The translations under genes were made by a program, and so were the position numbers. Of a DNA stretch of 64,000 nt, positions 26,588 to 35,084 are shown piece after piece. The notes under the pieces are model-generated. The model saw only the letters and a program-made list of their open reading frames with translations, did no database searches and had not been told where the DNA came from. Position 1 is the stretch's first letter. The number at the start of each line of letters is the position of its first letter. The DNA is from Anabaena sp. FACHB-1237 (lineage in GTDB: Bacteria; Cyanobacteriota; Cyanobacteriia; Cyanobacteriales; Nostocaceae): the NCBI RefSeq assembly GCF_014696225.1, contig NZ_JACJPV010000001.1:1-64000 (forward strand). The letters run 5' to 3'.

Positions 26588-27388
26588 CTAATGCTTATGT
26601 TTTGCCAACTTCAATGCCGATAACAAGAGAATGACACCCAAAATTAAATATAAGGAGGAACTATCTATATACCTCAAAAAACTACTACCAATAAATGCTC
26701 CCAATATTGAACCAGATGCCATTGAAAAAATAAATTTCTGTTCTGATTTTACTTCCTTCAATCGTTTCTGACTTTTATATTTGTACAGACCCATAATAAT
26801 TGTCGGAATGCTGATTGCCAGACTCAAACTTCCTGCTAATTTAATGTCAATTGCAAACACCATAATAATTGTTGGGATAATCAATTCACCACCTGCAACA
26901 CCAAGTATACTGCTGAATATCCCAATCACAATTCCTGCTAAAAACGTGATACCTATTCTTAATAAGTTTGGAAGTTGCCAAATTTGAAGACTGAAAATAA
27001 AATTATGTCCAATTAATACAAAACTCAGAAACAATAGAAAAACCACAACAACTCGGTTTAAAGTTTTTTCGTTGATTTTGGTGGCATAGTTCACCCCAAC
27101 ATAAGAACCAATCAGAGAACCTGCCAAAATATTCATGATTACTGTCAGATTTGAAAAAACATTCTCAAGTCCAATAACGCCACTCCTAAAAATGAAGGAA
27201 AAAGTGACGGTAACCAGACTAACAACGAGATTAATAATAATTGCTTGTAAGGTTCGATAGTTAAAAATGCTAACTAAAACTGGTAACCGAAATTCTGCAC
27301 CACCCAAACCAATTAATCCGCCAATAATCCCGACTAAAGCACCCCAAGCAAACGCCCAAATATTACGCATAAAAATCCTCACAACCAC
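26588..27388 (-). CDS. TauE/SafE-family sulfite/sulfonate permease-like protein
   Basis: 266 residues with about eight membrane spans in two homologous halves. The family mark GGLIGLGGAEFRLPVL near the N-terminus is repeated as SSILGVAGGELIIPTI in the second half. TauE/SafE proteins move sulfite, organosulfur anions or similar anions across the inner membrane. The start could also be the Met seven residues later. The substrate is not predictable from the sequence. No linked sulfur genes. Confidence 0.88.
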   Translation of the reverse strand: MVVRIFMRNIWAFAWGALVGIIGGLIGLGGAEFRLPVLVSIFNYRTLQAIIINLVVSLVTVTFSFIFRSGVIGLENVFSNLTVIMNILAGSLIGSYVGVNYATKINEKTLNRVVVVFLLFLSFVLIGHNFIFSLQIWQLPNLLRIGITFLAGIVIGIFSSILGVAGGELIIPTIIMVFAIDIKLAGSLSLAISIPTIIMGLYKYKSQKRLKEVKSEQKFIFSMASGSILGAFIGSSFLRYIDSSSLYLILGVILLLSALKLAKHKH

Positions 27389-27441
27389 AACAAAAATACA
27401 GACTATCGGTAATTATATAACTTTACCAAAAACTAAACTTT

Positions 27442-29070
27442 TCACTTTATATATGATGTGGGAAAATAACTCTGTGCTTCGTTTAAATGTTTGATTAATG
27501 TACTCTGTGATAATGGTCCTTGTAAATGATTCCAAGGTAAAATTTGCTCAGATGACCAATTACTATAAACATAATAATCTAAATCGGGAATTTTTCCTTT
27601 CAATTCTTTAAAAGCACGTTTATAACTCCCCAAGGAATCACCAAAATCACGAGTTAATTCTAACAGATCAGAAAGTCGGCGATCGCCTCTGGATAACAAA
27701 CATTGTATAATTGACCAATTATAACTTTCTGGGCGAAAATCTATACCTTGCGGTTTTAATTGTTTCTGTAAAAATTGCAACCTTTTTTCAGATTGTTTAT
27801 TAACTCCTAACCATTGAAATGGTGTGTGTGCTTTAGGTACAAAGGTACTACATCCCAGAGTTAACCGCAACCCAGGGGCAGCTTTTTTTACATCTTTCAT
27901 CATAGCAACAGTAGCATCTAAATCTTCAGGAATTTCCCCAGGAATACCCACCATGCCATATAATTTTAAACTAGATAAACCCCCAATTTTTGCATTAATA
28001 GCACATTGAATAATTTCATCATTATCTAATTTCTTATTAATTATTCGACGTAAATTTTCTGAACCACTTTCTACCGCAATAGTTAAAGATTTTGTATCTC
28101 TTTTTACTAAAGTTTGGGCTAATTTCACTGTCACCGTATTTGTTCTTACGGAAGCAACACTTAATCTCACATCATCATATTTTGGGTGACTAATATAATC
28201 TAATAAATCGGAAAATTCAGGATGTTGGGTAACGGAAGCACCCAATAAACCCAGACGGTTAGTGACTTTTAAACCGCGTTCAATAGCAGGAATTAAAGAA
28301 TTTTCTAAACTTGCAGTTCTGAAAGGTAAAGTTAAATAACTTGCTAAACAAAAGCGACACATTTCTGGACAACTTCGCGCTACTTCCACCATAAAAATAC
28401 TTTCCCAAGCTGCTTTTTCCGTCACAACGGTAGAAGCCGAAAGGGTATTTCCCCGATAAGTTTGTTTTTGAATAACCGCAGGAACATGATCAAAAATAGG
28501 TTTAATACTGGCAATTTCTCCATCTAAACTGACATATTCAACATGATATAAGCTGGGAATATAAACACCAGGAACTTGAGATAAAGTGATTAATTGAGTT
28601 TGTCTATCAGCATTGTGGACTGTTTTATAAACATTAATAAAATTATCCAGTAAATTTTCACCATCACCTAATAAAATGATATCAAAAAAATCTGCAAAAG
28701 GTTCAGGGTTAGCGGTTAAAACTGGACCTCCTCCAAACACTAAAGGATGATTTTCATTTCTTAAATTTGCACGCAGAGGAATTTCTAAAAACTCCAAAAG
28801 ATTGAAAATATTAATATAGTCTAATTCCCAAGAAACAGAAAAACCTAATATTTGAGGATTTCGGGGAAGTTGTTCATGGTTATCAGTAAATAAACGACTA
28901 ACTTGTACATCTTTTCGCATAGCTAAAGTAGACCATACTATTTGATAACCTAAACTAGTTATTCCCACAGTATAAGTATTAGGAAATGCAAAAATTACGG
29001 GAATAGCGTTATTTTCAGGAGTAGCAGCAGTAAATAACAGATGTTCGGAATTAAATACAGATGATGTCAC
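27442..29070 (-). CDS. B12-binding-like radical SAM protein
   Basis: 542 residues. The N-terminal part (about 20-170) resembles the cobalamin-binding domain of B12-radical SAM proteins (NTYTVGITSLGYQIV, LGFSVSWELDYINIFNLLEF, FGGGPVLTANPEPFADFFD). The radical SAM core follows with the 4Fe-4S motif CPEMCRFC (CX3CX2C) near residue 234 and downstream LGLLGASVTQHPEF and TIAVESGSENLRR. The closest known class is the widely conserved cyanobacterial TIGR-type radical SAM enzymes of unknown substrate. It is monocistronic. Confidence 0.88.
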   Translation of the reverse strand: MTSSVFNSEHLLFTAATPENNAIPVIFAFPNTYTVGITSLGYQIVWSTLAMRKDVQVSRLFTDNHEQLPRNPQILGFSVSWELDYINIFNLLEFLEIPLRANLRNENHPLVFGGGPVLTANPEPFADFFDIILLGDGENLLDNFINVYKTVHNADRQTQLITLSQVPGVYIPSLYHVEYVSLDGEIASIKPIFDHVPAVIQKQTYRGNTLSASTVVTEKAAWESIFMVEVARSCPEMCRFCLASYLTLPFRTASLENSLIPAIERGLKVTNRLGLLGASVTQHPEFSDLLDYISHPKYDDVRLSVASVRTNTVTVKLAQTLVKRDTKSLTIAVESGSENLRRIINKKLDNDEIIQCAINAKIGGLSSLKLYGMVGIPGEIPEDLDATVAMMKDVKKAAPGLRLTLGCSTFVPKAHTPFQWLGVNKQSEKRLQFLQKQLKPQGIDFRPESYNWSIIQCLLSRGDRRLSDLLELTRDFGDSLGSYKRAFKELKGKIPDLDYYVYSNWSSEQILPWNHLQGPLSQSTLIKHLNEAQSYFPTSYIK

Positions 29071-29106
29071 AGGTTTTATATGGGTTAAAAACAGATTACG
29101 ATCTAA

Positions 29107-29155
29107 TTATAACCTAAATTATAACCTAAATTATAACCTAAATTATAACCTAAAT
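29107..29155. repeat. 12-bp tandem repeat (TTATAACCTAAA)n
   Basis: Four full copies of the 12-bp unit lie just upstream of the radical SAM gene start, possibly in its promoter region. Confidence 0.85.
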
Positions 29156-29201
29156 TTATAAATATACGTAATATGTAAGGTAAGTTGCCAGTTAGATGAA
29201 G

Positions 29202-29265
29202 TAGGGTGCGTCAGAGTCTTAAAATTGGTAATTTTAACCTAAATTATTCTGTCTGACGCACCCTA
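29202..29265. repeat. Stand-alone 64-bp palindromic element
   Basis: Perfect 13-bp ends TAGGGTGCGTCAG and its complement. The same core sits inside the 150-bp MITE. A similar 66-bp copy is at 32149-32214. Confidence 0.8.
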
Positions 29266-29348
29266 CAGACTACAAAATATCCGAAAATTAACAACTAGCA
29301 ACTTAGTTTATGTAGTACGACTATCAAAAACATTCAAAGGCAAATTAC

Positions 29349-29603
29349 CTATCTATATCTAACTTTTAGCCAGAGAATTATACAATTTAAAAATAATGTA
29401 ATACTATTAGCTAAAATTACAGGTAAAGCGCCTAAAATAATGCCATAAATCAACCACAAAAATAAACCACTCATAAAAATAATCAGCATCACATAAGAAA
29501 CATCTTTTGCTGATTTTGTTCTCCATATTTGCCATAGTTGTGGTAGGAATGCAATGGTGGTTAATGTGGCTGCTAATAATCCAATAATTGTGACAAGGTT
29601 CAT
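29349..29603 (-). CDS. SemiSWEET sugar transporter
   Basis: 84 residues forming three membrane helices, the half-transporter unit of the PQ-loop/SWEET family, which dimerises to carry sugars. The PQ motif is visible in IAFLPQLWQIWRTKSAKDVS, and the YGIILGALPVILAN segment carries the conserved Asn. The length is right for bacterial SemiSWEETs. It is monocistronic. Confidence 0.92.
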   Translation of the reverse strand: MNLVTIIGLLAATLTTIAFLPQLWQIWRTKSAKDVSYVMLIIFMSGLFLWLIYGIILGALPVILANSITLFLNCIILWLKVRYR

Positions 29604-29721
29604 TTTTAGAAAGTATTTAGTAAATGCGGGAATCTGGGAATATACTGGTAAGAAAACTGGGTTACAGATATTATACTACAGATAGCTGCTAGTTGAATCG
29701 TCTGTTTTAATTCATTAGATA

Positions 29722-29871
29722 CAGGACTTACACAAGTGTCATACTAAAAAATCTGTTGAGTGGGTGCGTCAGAAATGAACAATTTGGTTATTTACATGAT
29801 TTATACTGTCTGACGTGGTTGGTGAGCTTGTCGAACCACACCCTACCAATGTTCCAGTTGCGTAAGTCCTC
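29722..29871 (+). repeat. 150-bp MITE, copy 3
   Basis: Exactly 150 bp, beginning CAGGACTTACACAAGTGTCA and ending GCGTAAGTCCTC. Flanks AGATA and ATATA differ at one base, fitting an aged 5-bp target duplication. Same orientation as copy 1 at 4538. Confidence 0.8.
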
Positions 29872-30100
29872 ATATAGATGAAAGTACCCAATTTCACTGT
29901 TGCTGAATTGTACCGCTTGATTGAGAGACTGATTGTAACTTGTACTATACCAGTAAATATGGAATTTAGTATAGTATAATCGCAATTTTGCTGCTGCTTG
30001 GTTTTGCGGATAAGTTTTGACTTTCTTACTTTCTTACTTTTGTTCTGTAAGATTGTAGAATTAAAATGATATTATTTAATATTTCTCCTTAGACTAATTT

Positions 30101-30838
30101 ATGCTTAAATTAGACTCTGTTAGTTTTTACCAGCGTTTACACCATCAAAATCAATACCCTATTTTACAGAATATCACTTTTCAAGTGAATACGAGCGATC
30201 GCTTGGCCATTGTCGGTAATTCTGGATCTGGAAAAACTTCTTTATTACGTTTATTAAACCGTCTCAATGAACCAACGAGCGGTAAAATATATCTGGAAAA
30301 TCAAGAATATCAAAAAATTCCTGTTATGGAATTACGTCGGCAAATAATTTTAGTGCAACAAGAAGCTAAGTTACTAGGAATGAGGGTAAAAGATGCTTTA
30401 AGTTATCCCCTAGCTTTACGTAGTTTATCAATCACAGATATTGAAGAAAGAATTAATTATTGGTGTGAACTGTTAAAAATTCCTGATCAGTGGTTAACGC
30501 GCCATGAATTAGAATTATCCACAGGAGAAAAACAATTAATAGCGATCGCTCGCGCATTAGTCACACAACCCAAAATTTTGCTATTAGACGAACCCACAAC
30601 ATCGTTAGATACAAATACTCATAATCATCTAATTAATGCCCTTACAGCCCTAAATAACCAGCATTCTACGACTATTTTCATAGCAACCCATGACCTAGAT
30701 TTCATTCAACAATTTTGTGATCATCTTCTACACTTAGAAGGAGGTCAACTAGCGACAAATCAAACAGTTGATCATATTAACTGGGAAAATGTAAGAGAAA
30801 CATTGAAAAAAGCTAAATATGAAACAGAATGGGTGTAA
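30101..30838 (+). CDS. Orphan ABC transporter ATP-binding protein
   Basis: 245 residues. Walker A GNSGSGKT (near 40-47), Q-loop LVQQEAK, a signature LSTGEKQ in place of the common LSGGQ, Walker B ILLLDEPTTSLD and switch ATHD are present. The MELRRQIILVQQEAKLLGM segment recalls FetA/YbbL-like ATPases. No permease gene is adjacent, so it must work with a partner encoded elsewhere. A HIP1 octamer lies in the Walker A and signature regions. Confidence 0.9.
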   Translation: MLKLDSVSFYQRLHHQNQYPILQNITFQVNTSDRLAIVGNSGSGKTSLLRLLNRLNEPTSGKIYLENQEYQKIPVMELRRQIILVQQEAKLLGMRVKDALSYPLALRSLSITDIEERINYWCELLKIPDQWLTRHELELSTGEKQLIAIARALVTQPKILLLDEPTTSLDTNTHNHLINALTALNNQHSTTIFIATHDLDFIQQFCDHLLHLEGGQLATNQTVDHINWENVRETLKKAKYETEWV

Positions 30839-31146
30839 GTGCGGAGGAGCGGAGGAGCGGAGGAGAAAATTCTGTATTCTGACTCCTGACTCCTAAACTC
30901 CTAACTCGGTAACTCCTACTGTGTACTGCTATATAAAACCTAGACAAAGCTAGAATTTACTTTCTACTTCAACGGGGCGCATGGGAGCAGCTATCCCTCT
31001 GTAGACTTACACTATGAGTGCCCAACGCGTCTTTCTTTTACAAAGATTCTTGAAAAGACTATCACCGTCATTGCTTGGTTTTCGCTTTACTTGACAGTGT
31101 TAATTCAATACTTGATATCTTAGTCTATAAAATTGTCAACTTAGGA
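30839..31146. other. Intergenic region with tandem repeats and an IS605-type end
   Basis: GCGGAGGA is repeated three times at 30840-30863, followed by CTCCT-rich repeats. From 30927 to about 31010 lies a sequence homologous to the right end of the tnpB remnant at 32233-32316. No gene is seen. Confidence 0.6.
30927..31010 (-). mobile_element. Solitary right end of an IS200/IS605-type element
   Basis: About 84 bp highly similar to 32233-32316, including CTTCAACGGGGCGCATGGGA and the last four tnpB codons with stop. No tnpB body is attached. In this class the right end overlaps the template for the TnpB guide (omega) RNA. Confidence 0.6.
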
Positions 31147-31905
31147 CTAGCTCAAAACAGGAATTTGATTCGCAAACCTTTCTTTAACTAACTTATTCGG
31201 TATTGGGGAAACATGAGTATTCAAAATTTCCATGTTAAAGCGATAGCCAACATTACGGATAGTTTGAATTAAATTTGGTTGACGCGGATCAAGTTCAACT
31301 TTTTTTCGTAAAGATAAAACATGAGTATCTATAGTACGTGGATTATCAATTGCATCCGGCCAAGCACGTCGCAACAATTCCGATCTACTTAAAGGTACTC
31401 CTCCTGCTTGCGCTAAAACATATAATAAACTAAACTCTTGGGGCGTTAAATCAATAAACTCCCCTTGAAAACGTACTCTTCTTTGTACTAAATCAATTTG
31501 CAATGTTCCATAATCTAAAAAAGCAGGTGCAGTAGGTGTACGTTTCCGTCTCACTAAAGCCTCTACCCTAGCTAAAAATTCTTGCATCCCAAAAGGTTTG
31601 CGTAAATAATCATCCGCACCAGCTTTTAAGCCAGCAACAATATCAGACTCATTCGTACGTGCAGATAACATGAGAATCAATGGTTGATCTTGACGATGCA
31701 ACCAACGGCAAAACTCAATACTGTCACTATCTGCTAAATCTGCATCTAAAATCACTAAAGTTGGTTGGTGACTTAAAAAGACTTCCCTTGCTTGATAAAT
31801 ACTGGCAGCTTGATGGATTTTGTACTCCAGTTGTTGCAAGTGCCAACCCAACAAAGACCTTAGATGGGGATTCCCCTCAACAATTTCTATACAAACCGAA
31901 CCCAC
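31147..31905 (-). CDS. OmpR/PhoB-type response regulator
   Basis: 252 residues. The receiver domain (about 5-120) has the phosphoacceptor Asp54 (LVILDAD), the Ser switch (LMLSAR) and Lys in YLRKPFG. The winged-helix DNA-binding domain (about 128-225) shows LTPQEFSLLYVLAQAGG and RTIDTHVLSLRKKVE with the final GYRF. The usual pair of acidic residues near the N-terminus is replaced by IVEGNPH, so metal binding and phosphorylation may be altered. No sensor kinase is adjacent. IS605-type right ends flank the gene on both sides. Confidence 0.92.
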   Translation of the reverse strand: MGSVCIEIVEGNPHLRSLLGWHLQQLEYKIHQAASIYQAREVFLSHQPTLVILDADLADSDSIEFCRWLHRQDQPLILMLSARTNESDIVAGLKAGADDYLRKPFGMQEFLARVEALVRRKRTPTAPAFLDYGTLQIDLVQRRVRFQGEFIDLTPQEFSLLYVLAQAGGVPLSRSELLRRAWPDAIDNPRTIDTHVLSLRKKVELDPRQPNLIQTIRNVGYRFNMEILNTHVSPIPNKLVKERFANQIPVLS

Positions 31906-32148
31906 AGTGGCAAGACCCCTTAGTGTTGATGAATCTCAAATTAACAATCTCATGATTCTAGTTTTGTAGTTGTTGTTACCTCAAGTCCTACTTTCTTTAC
32001 ATTTTCCTTGAAAAAACCTTGCAATAAATTTATGTTTCTTTGATAAATCAGCGAATTAATCACTTTATTAAATTTTTCTTAATCTTTTTCTTGATCCAAT
32101 TCTGAATTTTTTGGCAAAATTTTCTAAAGTCTTAATATTTACTAGTTG
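31906..32148. other. Region upstream of the response regulator
   Basis: AT-rich, without coding character. It presumably contains the response regulator promoter. No operator was recognised. Confidence 0.4.
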
Positions 32149-32214
32149 TAGGGTGTCTCAGATATCAGGAATCTGTTTATTTACAGGATTTATATAGTAG
32201 TCTGACGCACCCTA
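32149..32214. repeat. Stand-alone 66-bp palindromic element, copy 2
   Basis: Ends TAGGGTGTCTCAG and CTGACGCACCCTA; related to 29202-29265 and to the core of the 150-bp MITE. Confidence 0.75.
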
Positions 32215-32232
32215 ATGAATATTTTTACAATT

Positions 32233-32640
32233 CTGCTATATGAACCTAGGCAAAACTAGACTTTACTTCCTACTTCAACGGGGCGCATGGGATCAGCTAT
32301 CCCTCTGTAGAGTTACACACTTTAGCCAGTAGCGATAGGTTAACTGCTGGATTTAAGTTTCTATCTATCTCAAAACCACAGTGAGAACAGGTTTTACTTG
32401 ATGGATAAAAGATGGATAAAATCTATCAGCAATTATAATTTCACAACCAAAGTTTTTAGCTTTATATTCTAGTTGACGTTTAAACTCATCGTTTAAACTC
32501 ATCGTTTAAACTCATAAAAACCACAGTCAGCTATTGCTTGTGATAATTCACCCTTCAACACTCCGCAGCCAAGAACTCCTTTCTTAATTTTTCATCAATC
32601 CTCACATCTCCAAAGTTATGGTACACTCATTATCACTATC
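32233..32640 (-). pseudogene. tnpB: tnpB remnant and right end of an IS200/IS605-type element
   Basis: On the minus strand the degraded frame reads NFGDVRIDEKLRKEFLAAEC, then LSQAIADCGF, EFKRQLEYKAKNFGCEIII and ADRFYP. It ends with the zinc-finger and catalytic region SSKTCSHCGFEIDRNLNPA and stop at 32297. A tandem 13-bp GTTTAAACTCATC repeat (32479-32516) and a duplicated GATGGATAAA break the frame. The N-terminal half is missing. The right end at 32233-32316 is conserved relative to 30927-31010. Confidence 0.8.
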
Positions 32641-32949
32641 CTATATTAGCCATAACTGCACAATCTTCCCAATTGAGGATATTGGAAAACTACCAAAATC
32701 AGGAAATTCCCATTCTCAGTTAAGATTATTCACTGGTAGTTATTGCAAAAGAAAATCACAGAAAAGCCTTGAAAAAGCCATCTATTGTGATTTTCTACAT
32801 CAGGATATAATTAGGTTTTCAGCTGCTGGGGGGTCTCACCAAAAGTAAATTTAGTGACTTATAAGTTAATACTAAAGAGAGAGGTCAAATTTCTCTTTTT
32901 AGCATGAATGATCTACAGTTCTCATTTTAGAGAGATTAATACAGCAGTT

Positions 32950-33204
32950 ATGCTCCAAGACACACAAACCATCCGCTATTACCAAAAACTCACAGATGCC
33001 TTCGTCGAATTATGGAATCGCGGTTATCGCATGGATGATATGCGAATGTATTTGGACGGATATCTCGCCGCACTCAGACATAGCAATGCTATTGAACCAT
33101 ATCTGATTCATCGCTTAGAAGAAGAGGCAAGTCGCTATTTATGCGATGTTTCAAATTTCGCGGTGGTGCAACCAGAACCAGAAAGGCAACGGGGTTATTA
33201 CTAG
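32950..33204 (+). CDS. Small conserved cyanobacterial protein of unknown function
   Basis: 84 residues from ATG 32950 (MLQDTQTIRYYQKLTDAFVE). The upstream in-frame ATG at 32908 is less likely. It is helical and charged, with RGYRMDDMRMYLDGYLAALR in the centre and a C-terminal PEPERQRGYY. It looks like a small protein conserved in cyanobacteria (possibly DUF6761, from memory). No function is assigned and there is no operon partner. Confidence 0.75.
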   Translation: MLQDTQTIRYYQKLTDAFVELWNRGYRMDDMRMYLDGYLAALRHSNAIEPYLIHRLEEEASRYLCDVSNFAVVQPEPERQRGYY

Positions 33205-33626
33205 CGGTTATTACTGAATATCTCCAGATACTTCAAACTTTGTTAGTGATCCAATTCTCCCTCAACTAACTAGGCTAACTATAAGTACCGATCACTGTCC
33301 CAGGTCACTGTAACACATTTTTTCTATTTGTCAATGGGACAGTGCGGTAATTTTTCATAGCAGTCACAAATTAGTAGGGTTGAGCCTTGATTAAGTGTAC
33401 TTGCCAAGACCAAGACTATCATAAGCTATAACAGTATCACAAAAATTATGAATACTATGAGTCTAAGCCATAATAGTTAGCAAATAAGCATTATTAGGCA
33501 AATAAACTATTTTTTTAACTCCATAGTATTAAGTAGAGGTTTAGCAATTTTCATTAGTGTCAATTCAAGCTATGGCTTAGTTGCTCACTAGACACCGATG
33601 TTTTTTTGCTTTACCCCTACTGACTC
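33205..33626. other. Convergent intergenic region
   Basis: 422 bp between the small protein and moeB. Short inverted repeats are visible (GGGACAGTG with CACTGTCCC, 33290-33350), which could terminate transcription from the left. No gene is seen. Confidence 0.5.
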
Positions 33627-34799
33627 CTAATACTGAGCTACGGCAGGATCTACTTCCGCACTCCAGGCGTTAATACCGCCTTTAACGTTGGTTCCCACAA
33701 TACCTGCTTCTTTGAGAATCGCTAAAGCCTTAGCAGAACGCCCACCCATTTTACAATGGGCAATTAAGCGGTGTCCATTTAACAAATCTTTGACTTTAGC
33801 GACACCATTACCATTTTCAATATCTGGTAAAGGTACTAATACAGAACCAGGAATTTTAGCAATTTCATATTCATGGGGGTTACGCACATCTAGCAACACA
33901 AAATCTTTAGCATTACTATCAATTAAAGCCTTTAATTCCGTAACCGTCATTTCCTGAATTTCTGTTTGCTGTTTAGCTTCCTCAGCTTTTGCTTGGGGAA
34001 TACCACAGAACTCCTCATAATCTATGAGTTTTTCAATGATAGGACGAATGGGATTAGGACGTAACTTTAATTCCCGGAATTTCATTTCTAAGGCATTGTA
34101 TAGTAATAATCGTCCACTGAGAGTATTACCATTACCGAGAATAATTTTCACCGTTTCCGTGGCTTGAATTACGCCAATAATTCCTGGTAGAATGCCTAAA
34201 ACGCCACCTTCAGCACAAGAGGGAACCATTCCTGGTGGTGGTGGTTCTGGATATAAGTCACGATAGTTAGGTCCACCTTCATAGTTAAATACGGTTGATT
34301 GTCCTTCAAAACGGAAAATAGACCCGTAAACATTAGGTTTATTAGCCAGAACACAAGCATCATTAACGAGATATCGAGTAGGGAAATTATCAGTTCCATC
34401 TACAACGATGTCATAAGGTTTAATAATATCTAGGGCGTTTTCGGAACTGAGACGGGTTTCGTATAAGTCAACTTGACAAAAAGGGTTAATTTCTTGGATA
34501 CGATCCTTAGCAGATTCTATTTTTGGCTTACCCACCCAAGAAGTACCATGAATGACTTGACGTTGCAAGTTAGAAAAGTCAACCACATCAAAGTCCACAA
34601 TACCGATGCGGCCAATACCTGCGGCGGCTAAGTATAATAGTAATGGTGAACCAAGGCCGCCTGTACCAATACATAAAACGCTGGCAGCTTTGAGTCGTTT
34701 TTGTCCTTCTAATCCCACTTCTGGTAAAATCAGGTGGCGGGAGTAGCGTTGATAATCATCTGGTGTTAGCTGGATATCATCCAGGTTAGGATTGAGCAT
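33627..34799 (-). CDS. moeB: Molybdopterin-synthase adenylyltransferase with C-terminal rhodanese domain
   Basis: 390 residues. The ThiF/MoeB domain (about 15-265) has the nucleotide-binding GTGGLGSPLLLYLAAAGIG and the YGSIFRFEGQSTVF and PSCAEGGVLG marks. The rhodanese domain (about 285-385) has the active-site Cys in LIAHCKMGGRSAK. Such MoeB-R proteins adenylate and sulfurate the small subunit of molybdopterin synthase or ThiS-like carriers. Four TTGCAAGAT-type repeats with 11-bp spacing lie about 70 bp upstream of its start. Confidence 0.95.
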   Translation of the reverse strand: MLNPNLDDIQLTPDDYQRYSRHLILPEVGLEGQKRLKAASVLCIGTGGLGSPLLLYLAAAGIGRIGIVDFDVVDFSNLQRQVIHGTSWVGKPKIESAKDRIQEINPFCQVDLYETRLSSENALDIIKPYDIVVDGTDNFPTRYLVNDACVLANKPNVYGSIFRFEGQSTVFNYEGGPNYRDLYPEPPPPGMVPSCAEGGVLGILPGIIGVIQATETVKIILGNGNTLSGRLLLYNALEMKFRELKLRPNPIRPIIEKLIDYEEFCGIPQAKAEEAKQQTEIQEMTVTELKALIDSNAKDFVLLDVRNPHEYEIAKIPGSVLVPLPDIENGNGVAKVKDLLNGHRLIAHCKMGGRSAKALAILKEAGIVGTNVKGGINAWSAEVDPAVAQY

Positions 34800-34869
34800 A
34801 GCAATAAGATTTACAATGAAGTATTTATCTTAACTGAGAGTTAGTAATTTTATCGTTGAATGGTTGGAT

Positions 34870-34911
34870 TTGCAAGATGTTTGCAAGATACTTGCAAAAT
34901 GTTTGCAAGAT
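34870..34911. promoter_or_regulatory. Four 9-bp direct repeats spaced 11 bp
   Basis: TTGCAAGAT at 34870, 34881 and 34903 and TTGCAAAAT at 34892. The 11-bp period places all sites on one face of the helix, as expected for a cooperative operator. They sit between the divergent moeB gene and the 35-49 kb operon. The binding protein is unknown. Confidence 0.55.
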
Positions 34912-35051
34912 ATATTTTACCATGTTGGGTATTTTTTGATGTTGAGTTTTGTAAAGATGTCCGTTTTACTAGATACCTGAGTTTTAATATCAATATGTTA
35001 ATTTACTGACTGGTTTAAAAAGAAGTTGTGGATCTATATAAAAAATTCAGC

Positions 35052-35057
35052 TATAAT
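35052..35057 (+). promoter_or_regulatory. Possible -10 box of the GTPase operon
   Basis: TATAAT lies 28 bp before the first start codon; TTGTGG about 26 bp further upstream could be a poor -35 element. Confidence 0.4.
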
Positions 35058-35084
35058 TAAACTGCGGTATATTAAGTAAAAACT

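Noticed and set aside
29788-29985. Open frame of 65 codons on the minus strand
   Set aside because: It is largely the 150-bp MITE read in reverse, with no protein-like features.
32618-32848. Open frame of 76 codons on the plus strand
   Set aside because: It lies over tnpB debris and A+T-rich intergenic DNA, has no recognisable motif and no good ribosome-binding site.
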